Source: Chitinophaga deserti (GTDB lineage: Bacteria > Bacteroidota > Bacteroidia > Chitinophagales > Chitinophagaceae). Taken from it: DNA of 64,000 bases. Shown here piece by piece: positions 50,050 to 59,604 of the stretch; the first letter of the stretch is position 1; each line of letters begins with the position of its first letter. A model generated the notes under the pieces. The model did no database searches. It had not been told where the DNA came from and saw only the letters and a program-made list of their open reading frames with translations. The DNA lies in contig NZ_QFFK01000005.1 in the NCBI RefSeq assembly GCF_003149455.1, positions 310,001 through 374,000 on the forward strand, written 5' to 3'. The position numbers and the translations under genes were made by a program.

Positions 50050-53000
50050 ATGATAAAGCGTATGGATTTGATCTTTCTGCGGAAAGACAGGCCTTGCCAT
50101 GCCGCATGGTTCTCATGCATCCTGCTGCTGGGCCTCCTGCTAGCCACCGGGAACAGTTTCGGACAAAGCGGGGGCATCCTGTCCCGGAAAGTCACCTACA
50201 AGGCCAATAAGGCATCCATGAGTAAAGTGCTGAAGGAAGTCCGCATTCAGACGAAGGTGCGGTTTTCTTATAACAGCGAGCTGGTAGGCCGCCAGCAGCC
50301 GGTAACAATCCAGGTAACGGAGGTAAGCCTCCGCGAATTCCTGCAACAGCTCCTCAGCAATACCAGCCTGCAATTCACGGAGGAGATGGGCGGAATCGTA
50401 ATCTATGAGAAGCGGCCGGAGGTGGTGAACAAGCCGGCCGACACGGAGTTGTCTGTAGTATTCCGCGGCCGGGTCACCAATACTTATGGCGTTCCTCTTT
50501 CGGGTGTAAACATCCGCGGGTCAGAATCGCGTGAAATGACGGTAACAGGAAACGACGGCGTTTTTATGCTCATGGCAAGAGACAAAGAAACGGTGAATTT
50601 TTCCCTCATGGGGATGAAGTCTGCCACGTTCAAAGCTTCGCCTGTCAACAACAATGAGCTGGTATTGATCAAAATGGATACGATCGCCCGGGATATTCAG
50701 GAAGTGGTGGTGAATGGTTACCAGAAGATCGATCCCCGTTTAGCAACAGGCTCTTACCTGAAACTGAGCGCTGCGGAAGTGCTGCAGCCGGGCGTGCCGT
50801 CTATAGACAGGATGCTGCAGGGTAAGGTGCCGGGTTTAACGGTGATCAATAATTCGGGCGGTGTGAATGCTAAAGCAAAAATGCGCATCCGCGGCACGTC
50901 CACCCTGATAGGTAACGCGGCCCCGCTGATCGTGGTAGACGGAATGATCCGTCCCGATCCCGTGAATATTTCTTCAGCGGTGCTGAACAACCTGGTGTCG
51001 GCACAATCCAACGCCAATTACGAATTGATGGGAAACGCCATCAGTGGCGTGAACCCTTTTGATATCGAAAGCTTTACTTTCCTGCGTGATGCCGCCGCTA
51101 CCGCCATTTATGGCTCGCGGGCGGCTAACGGTATAATCGTTATTACCACCAAACGGGGGAAGATAGGGCAGATGCAGGTCAACTATAATTCAAACATAAG
51201 TTTTCAGGCTATCCCCAATTATAACCGCATGAAACTGATGAACTCGAAAGAGCGCGTAGAGCTTTCGCGGCAACTGGAAGCTGATGAAACCGTGTACTCC
51301 CGGTTCAACGCCGGTTTTGAGGAGAAGCTGTCCTACGAAGGACTGCGTTATGCATTGTATAGCCGGGAAATTACGGAGGAGGAATTCAACCGCCGCGTAG
51401 CTGTGATCGAAACCCGTAATACCGACTGGTTTAAAGTCCTGTTCCGGAACCAGGTGAGCACGCAGCATAACCTGAGCATCAGTGGCGGTACAGGCAAAAC
51501 CACCTACTATGCATCGCTGGGCTTCGCAGCTAATAACGGTGCCGCTAAACTGGACGGCAACAAACGCTATAACGCCAGCCTCAACATTCATTCCGAACCC
51601 ACCAAACGCATAAAGCTGGACATTACCATGAATAGCTCCATGACCAGCGCTACTGGTTATTTCGATGGAGTAAGCCCGCTGAGTTATGCGCTTACCACCA
51701 GCAGAACGCTTGATCCGGACGTATTTTATCCAATCGCTACCGGGCGTACAACGATATCGGGTACGCCGAGTGTTAACCCATACCTGCCGGTTGAAAAAAG
51801 TACGTTCCTCTATAATACAGGACACGAAATAGCACATACAACGAATGAGAGCACAGTACGGTCTACCAGTATGAACCTGGCGCTGGATTATAAGATCGCC
51901 AACGGATTTTATTTCAGGAACCAATCTAATATCATACTGGATAATGCAGACGGCTTTTCCTCTGCAGATGAGCGGTCCAGTTATGTCACCAAACTAAGGG
52001 GATGGGCCATGGGCGAAATTCCTACCGAGGCTGCAAAAAATTTCTCGATACTGCCAACAGGCGGACTGGCTTATATCAATAAATCATCGGCTATGTCGCT
52101 GGGAATGCGAAACAGCCTGGAATATACCAGATCGCTGTTCGGAGACAGGGATCAGTTCAATGTTTCGTTGGGTAGCGAGATCCGTAGTGAGAGAACGGAA
52201 GGGTATAGCTCCACGCAGCCGGGATATTTCCCGGACCGGGGAAGATCTTTTTACGCGGCGCCTATATCCCAGAGCACTTTTAGCCGCCAGGAGATTACCG
52301 ATAAAGTGAATAACATGGTATCCTGGTATGGTACGGCAGCTTATAACCTTCGCAACAAATATATCCTGAGCGGCACGGTCAGAACAGATGGTTCGAACCG
52401 TTTCGGGCAGTATTCCAATTCCCGGTTCAGGCCTAACTACAGTATTTCCGGACGGTGGAATATTGCATCGGAAGAATGGTTCCCGACAACCGGAATATTG
52501 AGTAACGCACAGATCCGTACTTCCTACGGTACACAGGGGAATCTGGTGGAAGCTGTAGGACCGGGGCTGATCGCCACATACGGGAACACAGGTACTGCTG
52601 CTACTGCCATAGCGGTGCCATTGCTGCGAATCAAATCTTTGCCTTATCCGGACCTGCGTTGGGAGAAGACGCGCCAGTGGAATATCGGCGCCGACGTAGC
52701 CTTGCTGAATAACAGGGTAAGAGTGAATGTTGATTATTATACGAAAAGATCCATCGATGTGCTGGACAGGGTGCAGATCGCATACGAATATGGACAGGCC
52801 ATCATGTATAAAAACGGGAGCCGGTTATATAACAAAGGCCTCGACGTCATGGCAGCCGTTGACTTGATCAGGAATAAGAACACCACTTTTACCATGACCT
52901 TCGTTTCGTCGAGGAATACCAACCGGAAGGATAAGGAGAATGAAAGTGAAAATTACGCCGGCTTCTTCAATGGAAGCGGGCACATCCCCGGTCGGCCTAT

Positions 53001-53715
53001 CTCCGGGTTCTATTCCTATATCTACACAGGATTGGATGCTACCGGGGTACCAACTTTCGCGAATATGGACCTGCATCCGAAAACCGGTGACCCCGAAAAG
53101 TTCCTGGTCTATTCCGGACAGCTGGATCCTAAAATAAGCATGTCCGTTTCTCCTACACTTACATACAAATCATTTTCGCTGACAGGGATGTTTTTCCTGA
53201 GCCTGGGCAGTAGTAAAAGATTGAATGCTCCATTCGAACGGACCACTGTAGGACAAGGGGTGCCGTCTCCCTTTACGAATATAAGCCGTGATTACCTGCA
53301 GCGCTGGCGTAAGCCCGGGGATGAAGCCCATACCGATATTCCGGGCTTAATTGGTTATGATAACATGGGCACTAAGTTAAGGTATATCGAAGTACCATAC
53401 CTCGGCCCCGTTGCAACAACCGGCAGATCTGTTACTTATCAGTTCGAGCCGCTCATGATGTATGGGCTTTCAGACGAGTGGGTCGTAAGGAATGATTACC
53501 TCCGGTGCAACAATATCTCCATGAATTATCGCATCCCGTCAGCTTCGCTGAAGGCAGTAAGGGTTAAAAACCTGTCGGTAGGACTGGCAGTCAATAATGC
53601 ATTCACCATTGCCAGTAAGCAACTGAACGGTCAGGATCCGGAAACGGATGGAGTAGGCACCGCGGCATTGCCTATTACAAGGCAGTTCGTATTCAGCCTG
53701 AATGCTGCATTTTAA
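50050..53715 (+). CDS. SusC/RagA-family TonB-linked outer-membrane protein with STN signalling domain
   Basis: 1221 aa. Signal peptide (FSCILLLGLLLATGNSFGQ), then an STN domain (about 48-118: VTYKANKASMSKVLKEVRIQTKVRFSYNSEL...), a CarboxypepD_reg domain (about 135-215: FRGRVTNTYGVPLSGVNIRG), the TonB-box region near IQEVVVNGYQK, a plug (SIDRMLQGKVPGLTVINNSGG...MRIRGTSTLIGNAAPLIVVDGMI) and a 22-strand-type barrel ending in the aromatic FVFSLNAAF. Forms a pedal-bin importer with the SusD partner. The STN domain means that transport status is signalled to FecR. The substrate is not evident; neighbouring protease and redoxin genes suggest peptides rather than glycans (inference). ATG 50062 is an alternative start. 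Confidence 0.93.
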   Translation: MIKRMDLIFLRKDRPCHAAWFSCILLLGLLLATGNSFGQSGGILSRKVTYKANKASMSKVLKEVRIQTKVRFSYNSELVGRQQPVTIQVTEVSLREFLQQLLSNTSLQFTEEMGGIVIYEKRPEVVNKPADTELSVVFRGRVTNTYGVPLSGVNIRGSESREMTVTGNDGVFMLMARDKETVNFSLMGMKSATFKASPVNNNELVLIKMDTIARDIQEVVVNGYQKIDPRLATGSYLKLSAAEVLQPGVPSIDRMLQGKVPGLTVINNSGGVNAKAKMRIRGTSTLIGNAAPLIVVDGMIRPDPVNISSAVLNNLVSAQSNANYELMGNAISGVNPFDIESFTFLRDAAATAIYGSRAANGIIVITTKRGKIGQMQVNYNSNISFQAIPNYNRMKLMNSKERVELSRQLEADETVYSRFNAGFEEKLSYEGLRYALYSREITEEEFNRRVAVIETRNTDWFKVLFRNQVSTQHNLSISGGTGKTTYYASLGFAANNGAAKLDGNKRYNASLNIHSEPTKRIKLDITMNSSMTSATGYFDGVSPLSYALTTSRTLDPDVFYPIATGRTTISGTPSVNPYLPVEKSTFLYNTGHEIAHTTNESTVRSTSMNLALDYKIANGFYFRNQSNIILDNADGFSSADERSSYVTKLRGWAMGEIPTEAAKNFSILPTGGLAYINKSSAMSLGMRNSLEYTRSLFGDRDQFNVSLGSEIRSERTEGYSSTQPGYFPDRGRSFYAAPISQSTFSRQEITDKVNNMVSWYGTAAYNLRNKYILSGTVRTDGSNRFGQYSNSRFRPNYSISGRWNIASEEWFPTTGILSNAQIRTSYGTQGNLVEAVGPGLIATYGNTGTAATAIAVPLLRIKSLPYPDLRWEKTRQWNIGADVALLNNRVRVNVDYYTKRSIDVLDRVQIAYEYGQAIMYKNGSRLYNKGLDVMAAVDLIRNKNTTFTMTFVSSRNTNRKDKENESENYAGFFNGSGHIPGRPISGFYSYIYTGLDATGVPTFANMDLHPKTGDPEKFLVYSGQLDPKISMSVSPTLTYKSFSLTGMFFLSLGSSKRLNAPFERTTVGQGVPSPFTNISRDYLQRWRKPGDEAHTDIPGLIGYDNMGTKLRYIEVPYLGPVATTGRSVTYQFEPLMMYGLSDEWVVRNDYLRCNNISMNYRIPSASLKAVRVKNLSVGLAVNNAFTIASKQLNGQDPETDGVGTAALPITRQFVFSLNAAF

Positions 53716-53740
53716 CTTGATCCATTCAATTTGATATTGT

Positions 53741-55228
53741 ATGAAGAAATTGATTTTAATCGTTGCGGCAGCATGTTGCCTGGTATCCTGTAAGAAGTTT
53801 CTGAGTGAAAGAGCGCAATCAGACATAGTTCCGGAAACAACCGAACATTACGGGGAGATACTTTTTTCAGACGGGTATCCGGAACGATTGGGGCCTCTCC
53901 AAAGTTGGGCGGTTTACCTGGACGATGATGTGGAAGCCTATTATTCCTCCGCGATCGGCATTCCCGGCGTGGCAGATATCGCGGCGCCCATATTCCAATG
54001 GCAGCCTAATTACCCGGAGCTTGCATTGACGCTATCGTCCAACTACAATTTTAACGCATGGATCGTCTATTACCGCACGATCCTGGGTGCGAATGTGGTG
54101 ATTGAATATATAGACGGGGCAAAGGGCAACGAGGCAGACAGGCGCCGGATCAAAGGAGAGGCATATGCGCTCAGGGCGTTCTATCACTTCATGCTGGTGA
54201 ACCTGTATGCAGCTCCATATAATGATTCCACCACTACACCCGATAAAATGCCGGGAATCCCCATCAGGACAACAGCCGACCTGTCGGAAACATTCCCTGC
54301 ACGCAATACCGTAAAGGAAGTGTACGAACTGATAGAGCACGATCTGGACAGCGCTATTTCTTTGCTGAGCGATTACAAAGGGATCAGGGATAAAACGCGC
54401 ATGAATTACCTGGCGGCGAACTTACTGGCCAGCCGCGTTTACCTCTACGAAGAAAAGTGGGACAAAGCTATTGCACATGCAGACGAGGTGTTGGCGTATC
54501 AAGCCGGCCTCATGGATCTGAATGCCTGGGGAACCGTGCCCGATCCGGTTAACAAGCCGGTATTGGGGATCAACAATGTAGAAACGGTTTGGACATATGG
54601 ATCGGAAAAAGAGAAAGCGCCAGCACTGTTCGCGCAAACGTTCGATCTGTCGCATAACCTGGTTAATACCTTTGAAGCGTCCGACTTACGGAAGCAAATA
54701 GGAATGTTCGTCAATCCGCCTGAGCTGAAACCCTATATAGCCCCGGATTTTTCCCAGCAAAAGTATGCCACCAACCTTGCGGTGCCCTATCAGAACGCAC
54801 CCTCCTGGCGGATAGCAGAGGTGTATCTCAACAGGGCGGAAGCATATATCCAGAAGTATAAAACCACTGGCGAAGCAAATGCGGCCAACGAGGCGCTGAG
54901 CAGCCTGAACACGCTCCGCTCCTTTCGTATAGCAAGTGCGGCATTTCAGAACTGGACGCTCGTGCCGGCTGCTCAATTGCTGGAAATGTGCCGTGAGGAG
55001 CGCCGCCGCGAATTGTTCCTCGAAGAAATGCACCGCTGGTTCGATCTGAGGCGTTATGGCATGCCGGCCATAGAACACATTTACCGGCCGGATGCTTCCA
55101 CTACGAAAATATTCCGGCTGGAGGCAAGGGATAAAATGTATGTGCTACCATTGACCGACCAGGTTATGAGCCGCAACCCGGCGCTTACGCAGAACCCCCA
55201 GTATAACGGCACCCGCATGCCGCGATAA
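53741..55228 (+). CDS. SusD/RagB-family substrate-binding lipoprotein
   Basis: 495 aa. Lipobox CCLVSC (Cys17) followed by KKFLSERAQSD, the usual SusD opening. TPR-like helices (RRIKGEAYALRAFYHFMLVNLYAAPY) and the C-terminal signature REERRRELFLEEMHRWFDLRRYGM are diagnostic. It caps the SusC barrel on the cell surface and binds substrate. 25 nt after susC. Confidence 0.93.
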   Translation: MKKLILIVAAACCLVSCKKFLSERAQSDIVPETTEHYGEILFSDGYPERLGPLQSWAVYLDDDVEAYYSSAIGIPGVADIAAPIFQWQPNYPELALTLSSNYNFNAWIVYYRTILGANVVIEYIDGAKGNEADRRRIKGEAYALRAFYHFMLVNLYAAPYNDSTTTPDKMPGIPIRTTADLSETFPARNTVKEVYELIEHDLDSAISLLSDYKGIRDKTRMNYLAANLLASRVYLYEEKWDKAIAHADEVLAYQAGLMDLNAWGTVPDPVNKPVLGINNVETVWTYGSEKEKAPALFAQTFDLSHNLVNTFEASDLRKQIGMFVNPPELKPYIAPDFSQQKYATNLAVPYQNAPSWRIAEVYLNRAEAYIQKYKTTGEANAANEALSSLNTLRSFRIASAAFQNWTLVPAAQLLEMCREERRRELFLEEMHRWFDLRRYGMPAIEHIYRPDASTTKIFRLEARDKMYVLPLTDQVMSRNPALTQNPQYNGTRMPR

Positions 55229-55257
55229 ATCCAGTTAAACAGTCAAAAAGAAGTTTT

Positions 55258-56085
55258 ATGCGAATATATTTCCTGATACTTTCTGCAACTATTTTGATCG
55301 CCTGCAACAAAGAAGCTGCGCTCACGCCTTCAACACCTGCAACGGTGAACCTGCTGCCGCAGGGCAACAGCAGCTACGACGATTCGATCATGGCCTGCTA
55401 CAATCAATACAAAACTTATATTCTGTACCGCTTTACCCAGGGCGATTATGGTTACGGCTACATCATCCGGAAAGCCGACAGTGCATTCAACGCCAATCCG
55501 GTTTACATCAGTCCGGTATTGCGTGCGGTGTACGATAATATCATCAATTTTTTCCCTGAGCCGTTTCTGAAACGCACCATGCCATACAAGATATTGCTGG
55601 CTTCCTATATCGGCGCAGGAGCTACCCGCAGTGTAACCGGGTATGATGCCACACATGCCAGTCTTACCATCGGGTGGGCAGACAGTACGCTCATGCAACT
55701 GGCCACTCCCGCACAATTGAAGGCTTTCCGCGTAAATATGGTTCGCGCTTACCTGGACCGGGCGTACCGCGCCACTTCACTGCATGTACCGAACGAATTC
55801 CTGATCAGCATGCCTGCAGGATATGATTACCTTACGATTAATACAACCCTTCAGAAAAATCAATGCGGCATCATTGAACCGGTAGGCCCGAACCTCAACG
55901 TAACTACTGATTTCCTGGGCTATCTGCAGGCAATGATGACGAGGCCGAAAGCAGAAATAGAGAATGCTTACTTCCGGCCTGCAATAGACAGTAAAGGTCT
56001 TTTCAAGCGGAAATACGGTATCGTAGTCAATTATTTCAAATCCGAGTTCGGATTCGACCCGCAGGAACTGGGGAATAAATTCTGA
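55258..56085 (+). CDS. SusCD-associated lipoprotein, possibly a degenerate zinc-metallopeptidase-like protein
   Basis: 275 aa lipoprotein (lipobox LIAC, Cys16). The stretch VYISPVLRAVYDNIINFFPEPFLKRTMPYKILLASYIGAG resembles the opening of the putative zinc-binding metallopeptidase lipoproteins (Mx1 type) that often follow SusD genes, as I recall them. Those carry HExxH after this region; here the equivalent segment reads FRVNMVRAYLDRAY and no HExxH occurs anywhere. It may be a non-catalytic binding protein, or the resemblance may be superficial. Same operon as susCD, 29 nt gap. Confidence 0.6.
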   Translation: MRIYFLILSATILIACNKEAALTPSTPATVNLLPQGNSSYDDSIMACYNQYKTYILYRFTQGDYGYGYIIRKADSAFNANPVYISPVLRAVYDNIINFFPEPFLKRTMPYKILLASYIGAGATRSVTGYDATHASLTIGWADSTLMQLATPAQLKAFRVNMVRAYLDRAYRATSLHVPNEFLISMPAGYDYLTINTTLQKNQCGIIEPVGPNLNVTTDFLGYLQAMMTRPKAEIENAYFRPAIDSKGLFKRKYGIVVNYFKSEFGFDPQELGNKF

Positions 56086-56184
56086 TCGCCGTCATTCATC
56101 ATTTTTTCCTGTTCATGAATCACCCTATTTAGTTCTCCTTTCGCCTGTTTAACAACTGATTATTCCGAATTAAAGCATTTACAT

Positions 56185-58329
56185 ATGAAGCAATTTAAAA
56201 GAGGGAAACCCCTCTTAATGACCGCCTACGCCCTGTTGGCAAGTGTTGGAGCCATTGCGCAGTCGCCGGAAGATCCGAAAGCCATCCCGGCATTCCGCAG
56301 TGCCGCCATCAGGTCTATGCTGGACAGGGTGCAACAGAAGCACTATCAGCCCAGAGCGTTGAACGATACTTTTTCCATCAACGTCTGGAAGCGCTACATC
56401 CACACGCTGGACCCCAACAGCGATGTGTTCCTGCAGGAAGACATTAAACTGCTGGAACAATACCGTACACAGATAGACGACCAGTTGCTGAAGGCAGACC
56501 CTGCATTCTTCGAAGCGATCCTGCAGATATATGCCAAACGCATCGCTGAAGTGGAAGCTGACTATAATGCGTTGATCGCGCAGCCTTTTACCTTCAGTAA
56601 GAAAGAAACAGTAAAGCACATCCGGAAGGAAGAACCGTTTTCCGCCACGAAGGGCGAACGTAAAGAGCTTTGGCGGAAACTGCTGACCTGGCACGTGCTG
56701 AAAAACTATATGGATATCGCCGTTGCTGCAGACAGCAACGCACTGGCTAAAGGCTTCAGTACAGAAACCGAAGTAAAAGCACGCGGGAAGGTGAAGAAGT
56801 ATTTTGATGAAGCGTTCCGTGTATTGCGCACGCAACGCGGCGTAGCGGAAAAGTTTGACCTGTACCTGAACGCTGTGGCCCTGGAATTTGATGCGCATAC
56901 GGGATTTTCCGGTCCGCAGGACCGTGCACTGACTGAAATGCTGAACAAGCGGTATTTCGGCCTTGGCATAGAGCTGGAGATCAAAGACGGTGAATTCTAT
57001 GTGAAGCGCCTGCTACCGGGAGGACCGGCCTACATGAGCGGCCTGATCAAAGAAAGCGACCATATTCTCTCGATCGGTGACGAAAAGGGCAGGTTGCAGC
57101 CGGTAAGCGGTATTTCCAACAGCGCTGTCGTAAATATGATCCGCGGGGAGAAAGGAAGCACCGTAAAGATGGAGTTGCAGCAACCCGGAGAGCAGGCCCG
57201 TACGGTAACCGTAAAGCGCGAAGAGATCGTGGATACGGAAAACAAGGCGAAAAGCGTGGTGATAGAAAAGGACGGGAAGAAGTTCGGGCTGATCAGGCTG
57301 AACGACTTTTATATCGATGCTACCGGTAAAAAAGGTGGCGCCGCAAACGATGTGTTCCGGGAACTGTCGCGCCTGCGGCAGGAAGAAGTGGAAGGCCTAA
57401 TCATAGACCTTCGCGGCAACCCCGGTGGATCGCTGGATGAAGTGGTACGTATGTGCGGGTACTTCATCCCTAAATCGGCCATATCCTGGTTGAAAGGCCG
57501 GACCGTTTTGAACCGTTACGGCGTAAACAACGAAGAAGTCATGTATACGGGGCCATTGACCGTGATGGTGGATGAGCACAGCGCATCGGCTTCAGAGATC
57601 TTTGCTGCAGCCATACAGGACTACAGGAGAGGGTTGATTATAGGCACCGCCACCACTTTCGGTAAGGGTACCGCCCAGCAAATGCAGAATTTGGGTAAAA
57701 TGGGCGATACAGCTAAAGGCATTCAGAATGTGCGTTATGGAACCTTGCGCCTTACGATGGATAAATTTTACCGTGCCTCCGGCGCATCTACCCAACTGAA
57801 AGGCGTTAGCTCCGACATCGTGCTGCAAACGGCCATGTATACACAGTCGGTGATGGAAAAAGACTATCCTTCCGTAATGCCTTATGATAGTGTAGCCGTA
57901 CCGGCGATAACGCCTGCAATTCCCATCATTGAATATGAAACCGTGATCCGTAAGGCGAAGGCTCGTATTGCCAACAGCCCGGTGTTCACCAGTGTGGAAG
58001 CAGCCAGCCACCGGCTGAGGGAGCAACTGGCAAAGCCTGCAGCCCTGGATCTTGATACTTATAAGGAGCAGCACCGCCAATGGTACGGCGAGGTCAAAAA
58101 AATCCAGTCGCTGCGGGAGTTACCTGCCGGCCAAAGATTACAGGTGGTACTGAGCACCGATCGTGAAATCAACCCTGCTTTCCGCAACGATGCGGAACGC
58201 GAGAAAGTAAACAAGGATTGGCTGGAAAGGATTTCGAAAGATGTGTATATCGCCGAAACGGTTACCATTCTGGAAGACATGATCGCCAACCCTGCACCAG
58301 CTACTAAAGCAACCATCAACAAACAATAA
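56185..58329 (+). CDS. prc: Carboxy-terminal processing protease, Prc/Tsp type (S41)
   Basis: 714 aa periplasmic protease. Signal peptide ending near GAIAQS. N-terminal helical domain (about 40-240), PDZ domain (about 250-345: RYFGLGIELEIKDGEFYVKRLLPGGPAYMSGLIKESDHILSIGD), S41 catalytic domain with GLIIDLRGNPGGSLDEV, Ser468 in EHSASASEIFAAAIQDY and Lys494 in TFGKGTAQ. A C-terminal DUF3340-type extension follows. The length and arrangement match E. coli Prc rather than the shorter CtpA. It degrades proteins with non-polar C-termini. Placed in the susCD gene set, it may process imported peptides (inference). Confidence 0.93.
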   Translation: MKQFKRGKPLLMTAYALLASVGAIAQSPEDPKAIPAFRSAAIRSMLDRVQQKHYQPRALNDTFSINVWKRYIHTLDPNSDVFLQEDIKLLEQYRTQIDDQLLKADPAFFEAILQIYAKRIAEVEADYNALIAQPFTFSKKETVKHIRKEEPFSATKGERKELWRKLLTWHVLKNYMDIAVAADSNALAKGFSTETEVKARGKVKKYFDEAFRVLRTQRGVAEKFDLYLNAVALEFDAHTGFSGPQDRALTEMLNKRYFGLGIELEIKDGEFYVKRLLPGGPAYMSGLIKESDHILSIGDEKGRLQPVSGISNSAVVNMIRGEKGSTVKMELQQPGEQARTVTVKREEIVDTENKAKSVVIEKDGKKFGLIRLNDFYIDATGKKGGAANDVFRELSRLRQEEVEGLIIDLRGNPGGSLDEVVRMCGYFIPKSAISWLKGRTVLNRYGVNNEEVMYTGPLTVMVDEHSASASEIFAAAIQDYRRGLIIGTATTFGKGTAQQMQNLGKMGDTAKGIQNVRYGTLRLTMDKFYRASGASTQLKGVSSDIVLQTAMYTQSVMEKDYPSVMPYDSVAVPAITPAIPIIEYETVIRKAKARIANSPVFTSVEAASHRLREQLAKPAALDLDTYKEQHRQWYGEVKKIQSLRELPAGQRLQVVLSTDREINPAFRNDAEREKVNKDWLERISKDVYIAETVTILEDMIANPAPATKATINKQ

Positions 58330-58356
58330 TACTTCCGTTCACTTAATGAATTAACC

Positions 58357-59541
58357 ATGAAGAAAGTAATTGCAGGCCTCCTGTGCCTGGGCAGCATTAC
58401 CGCATTGGCGCAGGACAAGCGGGTGAAATTTATAAACGAACCGCCAGAACCGGCCGCGGTGGTAACAGCTCACCTTGAGCAGACGAGAAATGGGGATACC
58501 GTTTACCTGTACGAACCTTTTTCCGGAGACACTGCGATGGGCATCGTTAAGAACCACCGATTCCAGATGCGCATGCCAATGCAAAAGGGGGGCAGCATGT
58601 ATATCATGCAGATCGGGCATGTGGCAGAGAAAGATGCTGCCGTAGTTTATCTCGAAGACGGGAAAATGGATATCAAAGGCAAAGGCCGCAATTTTGATGA
58701 CGCAACTTTTTCCGGTGCCCCGTATGTGAAGGAATGGCAGGAAGTTAGCAAACTCACAGATCCCTTCACCGGCGACGGCAAGTTGCTGGCCGCATTGCAA
58801 AAGAAATATGGTGAGGCAAGAGCTATCGGTGACGAAGAAGCATGCGATACAATATTGAAGGAAGCAGGGGTAGTGGATAAGCGGATGAAAGACAGGTTGA
58901 AGGAATGGATGACTAAAAATCCCAATTCAGGTGTGTGCGGGTATATTATGACGGTATACTTCGGCAGGGACAGGCAATTCTTCGACTCCATGTACAACAA
59001 GCTGGGCGATCACGCGAAATCCCAGCGTATTCTCATGCGGCATAAGTACCCCGGTAAAGTAGATCCGCTTGGCGTTACATTATCGATAGGAGAGGGCGCT
59101 GCCGTGAATATTCCCGGTAAGATAGCGAACGGCGCCGCCGCTCCGGATTTTGAAATCCCTGACGTATCCGGCAAAATCGTGAAGTTGTCCGATTTCAAAG
59201 GCAAATATGTATTTATCGATTTCTGGGCCAGCTGGTGCGGTCCCTGCCTCCGCAAAATACCGGAAGTGAAGAAGTTACAGGAGAAATACAAGGATAAAAA
59301 CCTGGTTTTCGTAGGCGTATCGCTGGACTCCAAACGTGAAGGATGGGAAAAAGCCATCGCCAAATATGAGCTGAACTGGGTGAACGTATCTCACCTCAGG
59401 GGCTGGGGAGAACCGGTTTCTGCAAAGTTTGGAGTGAAAGCCATTCCGTCTAATGTGTTGATTGATCCGGATGGAAAGGTAGTAGCCAACGATCTGTCTG
59501 ATGAAACGCTGATGAAGCTGCTCGAAGAAAAACTCAAATAA
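58357..59541 (+). CDS. TlpA-like thiol-disulfide oxidoreductase with DUF4369-like N-terminus
   Basis: 394 aa, signal peptide ending ALAQD. Residues 25-125 form a beta-domain of the DUF4369 kind (VVTAHLEQTRNGDTVYLYEPFSGDTAMGIVKNHRFQMRMP). A helical linker follows, then a thioredoxin fold with active site WASWCGPC (Cys294, Cys297) and a cis-Pro segment KAIPSNVLIDPDGK. Periplasmic disulfide reductase or protein partner. It starts 27 nt after prc. Confidence 0.9.
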   Translation: MKKVIAGLLCLGSITALAQDKRVKFINEPPEPAAVVTAHLEQTRNGDTVYLYEPFSGDTAMGIVKNHRFQMRMPMQKGGSMYIMQIGHVAEKDAAVVYLEDGKMDIKGKGRNFDDATFSGAPYVKEWQEVSKLTDPFTGDGKLLAALQKKYGEARAIGDEEACDTILKEAGVVDKRMKDRLKEWMTKNPNSGVCGYIMTVYFGRDRQFFDSMYNKLGDHAKSQRILMRHKYPGKVDPLGVTLSIGEGAAVNIPGKIANGAAAPDFEIPDVSGKIVKLSDFKGKYVFIDFWASWCGPCLRKIPEVKKLQEKYKDKNLVFVGVSLDSKREGWEKAIAKYELNWVNVSHLRGWGEPVSAKFGVKAIPSNVLIDPDGKVVANDLSDETLMKLLEEKLK

Positions 59542-59551
59542 CCATTTCCTG

Positions 59552-59579
59552 CAGGCAACAGTAATACAACTGTTGCCTG
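59552..59579 (+). terminator. Intercistronic hairpin between the two TlpA-like genes
   Basis: CAGGCAACAGT pairs perfectly with ACTGTTGCCTG (11 bp, 6-nt loop), followed only by TTTC, so it is a partial terminator or mRNA-stabilising element. Confidence 0.5.
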
Positions 59580-59604
59580 TTTCATTCCATAAAAAAATTA
59601 TAAC

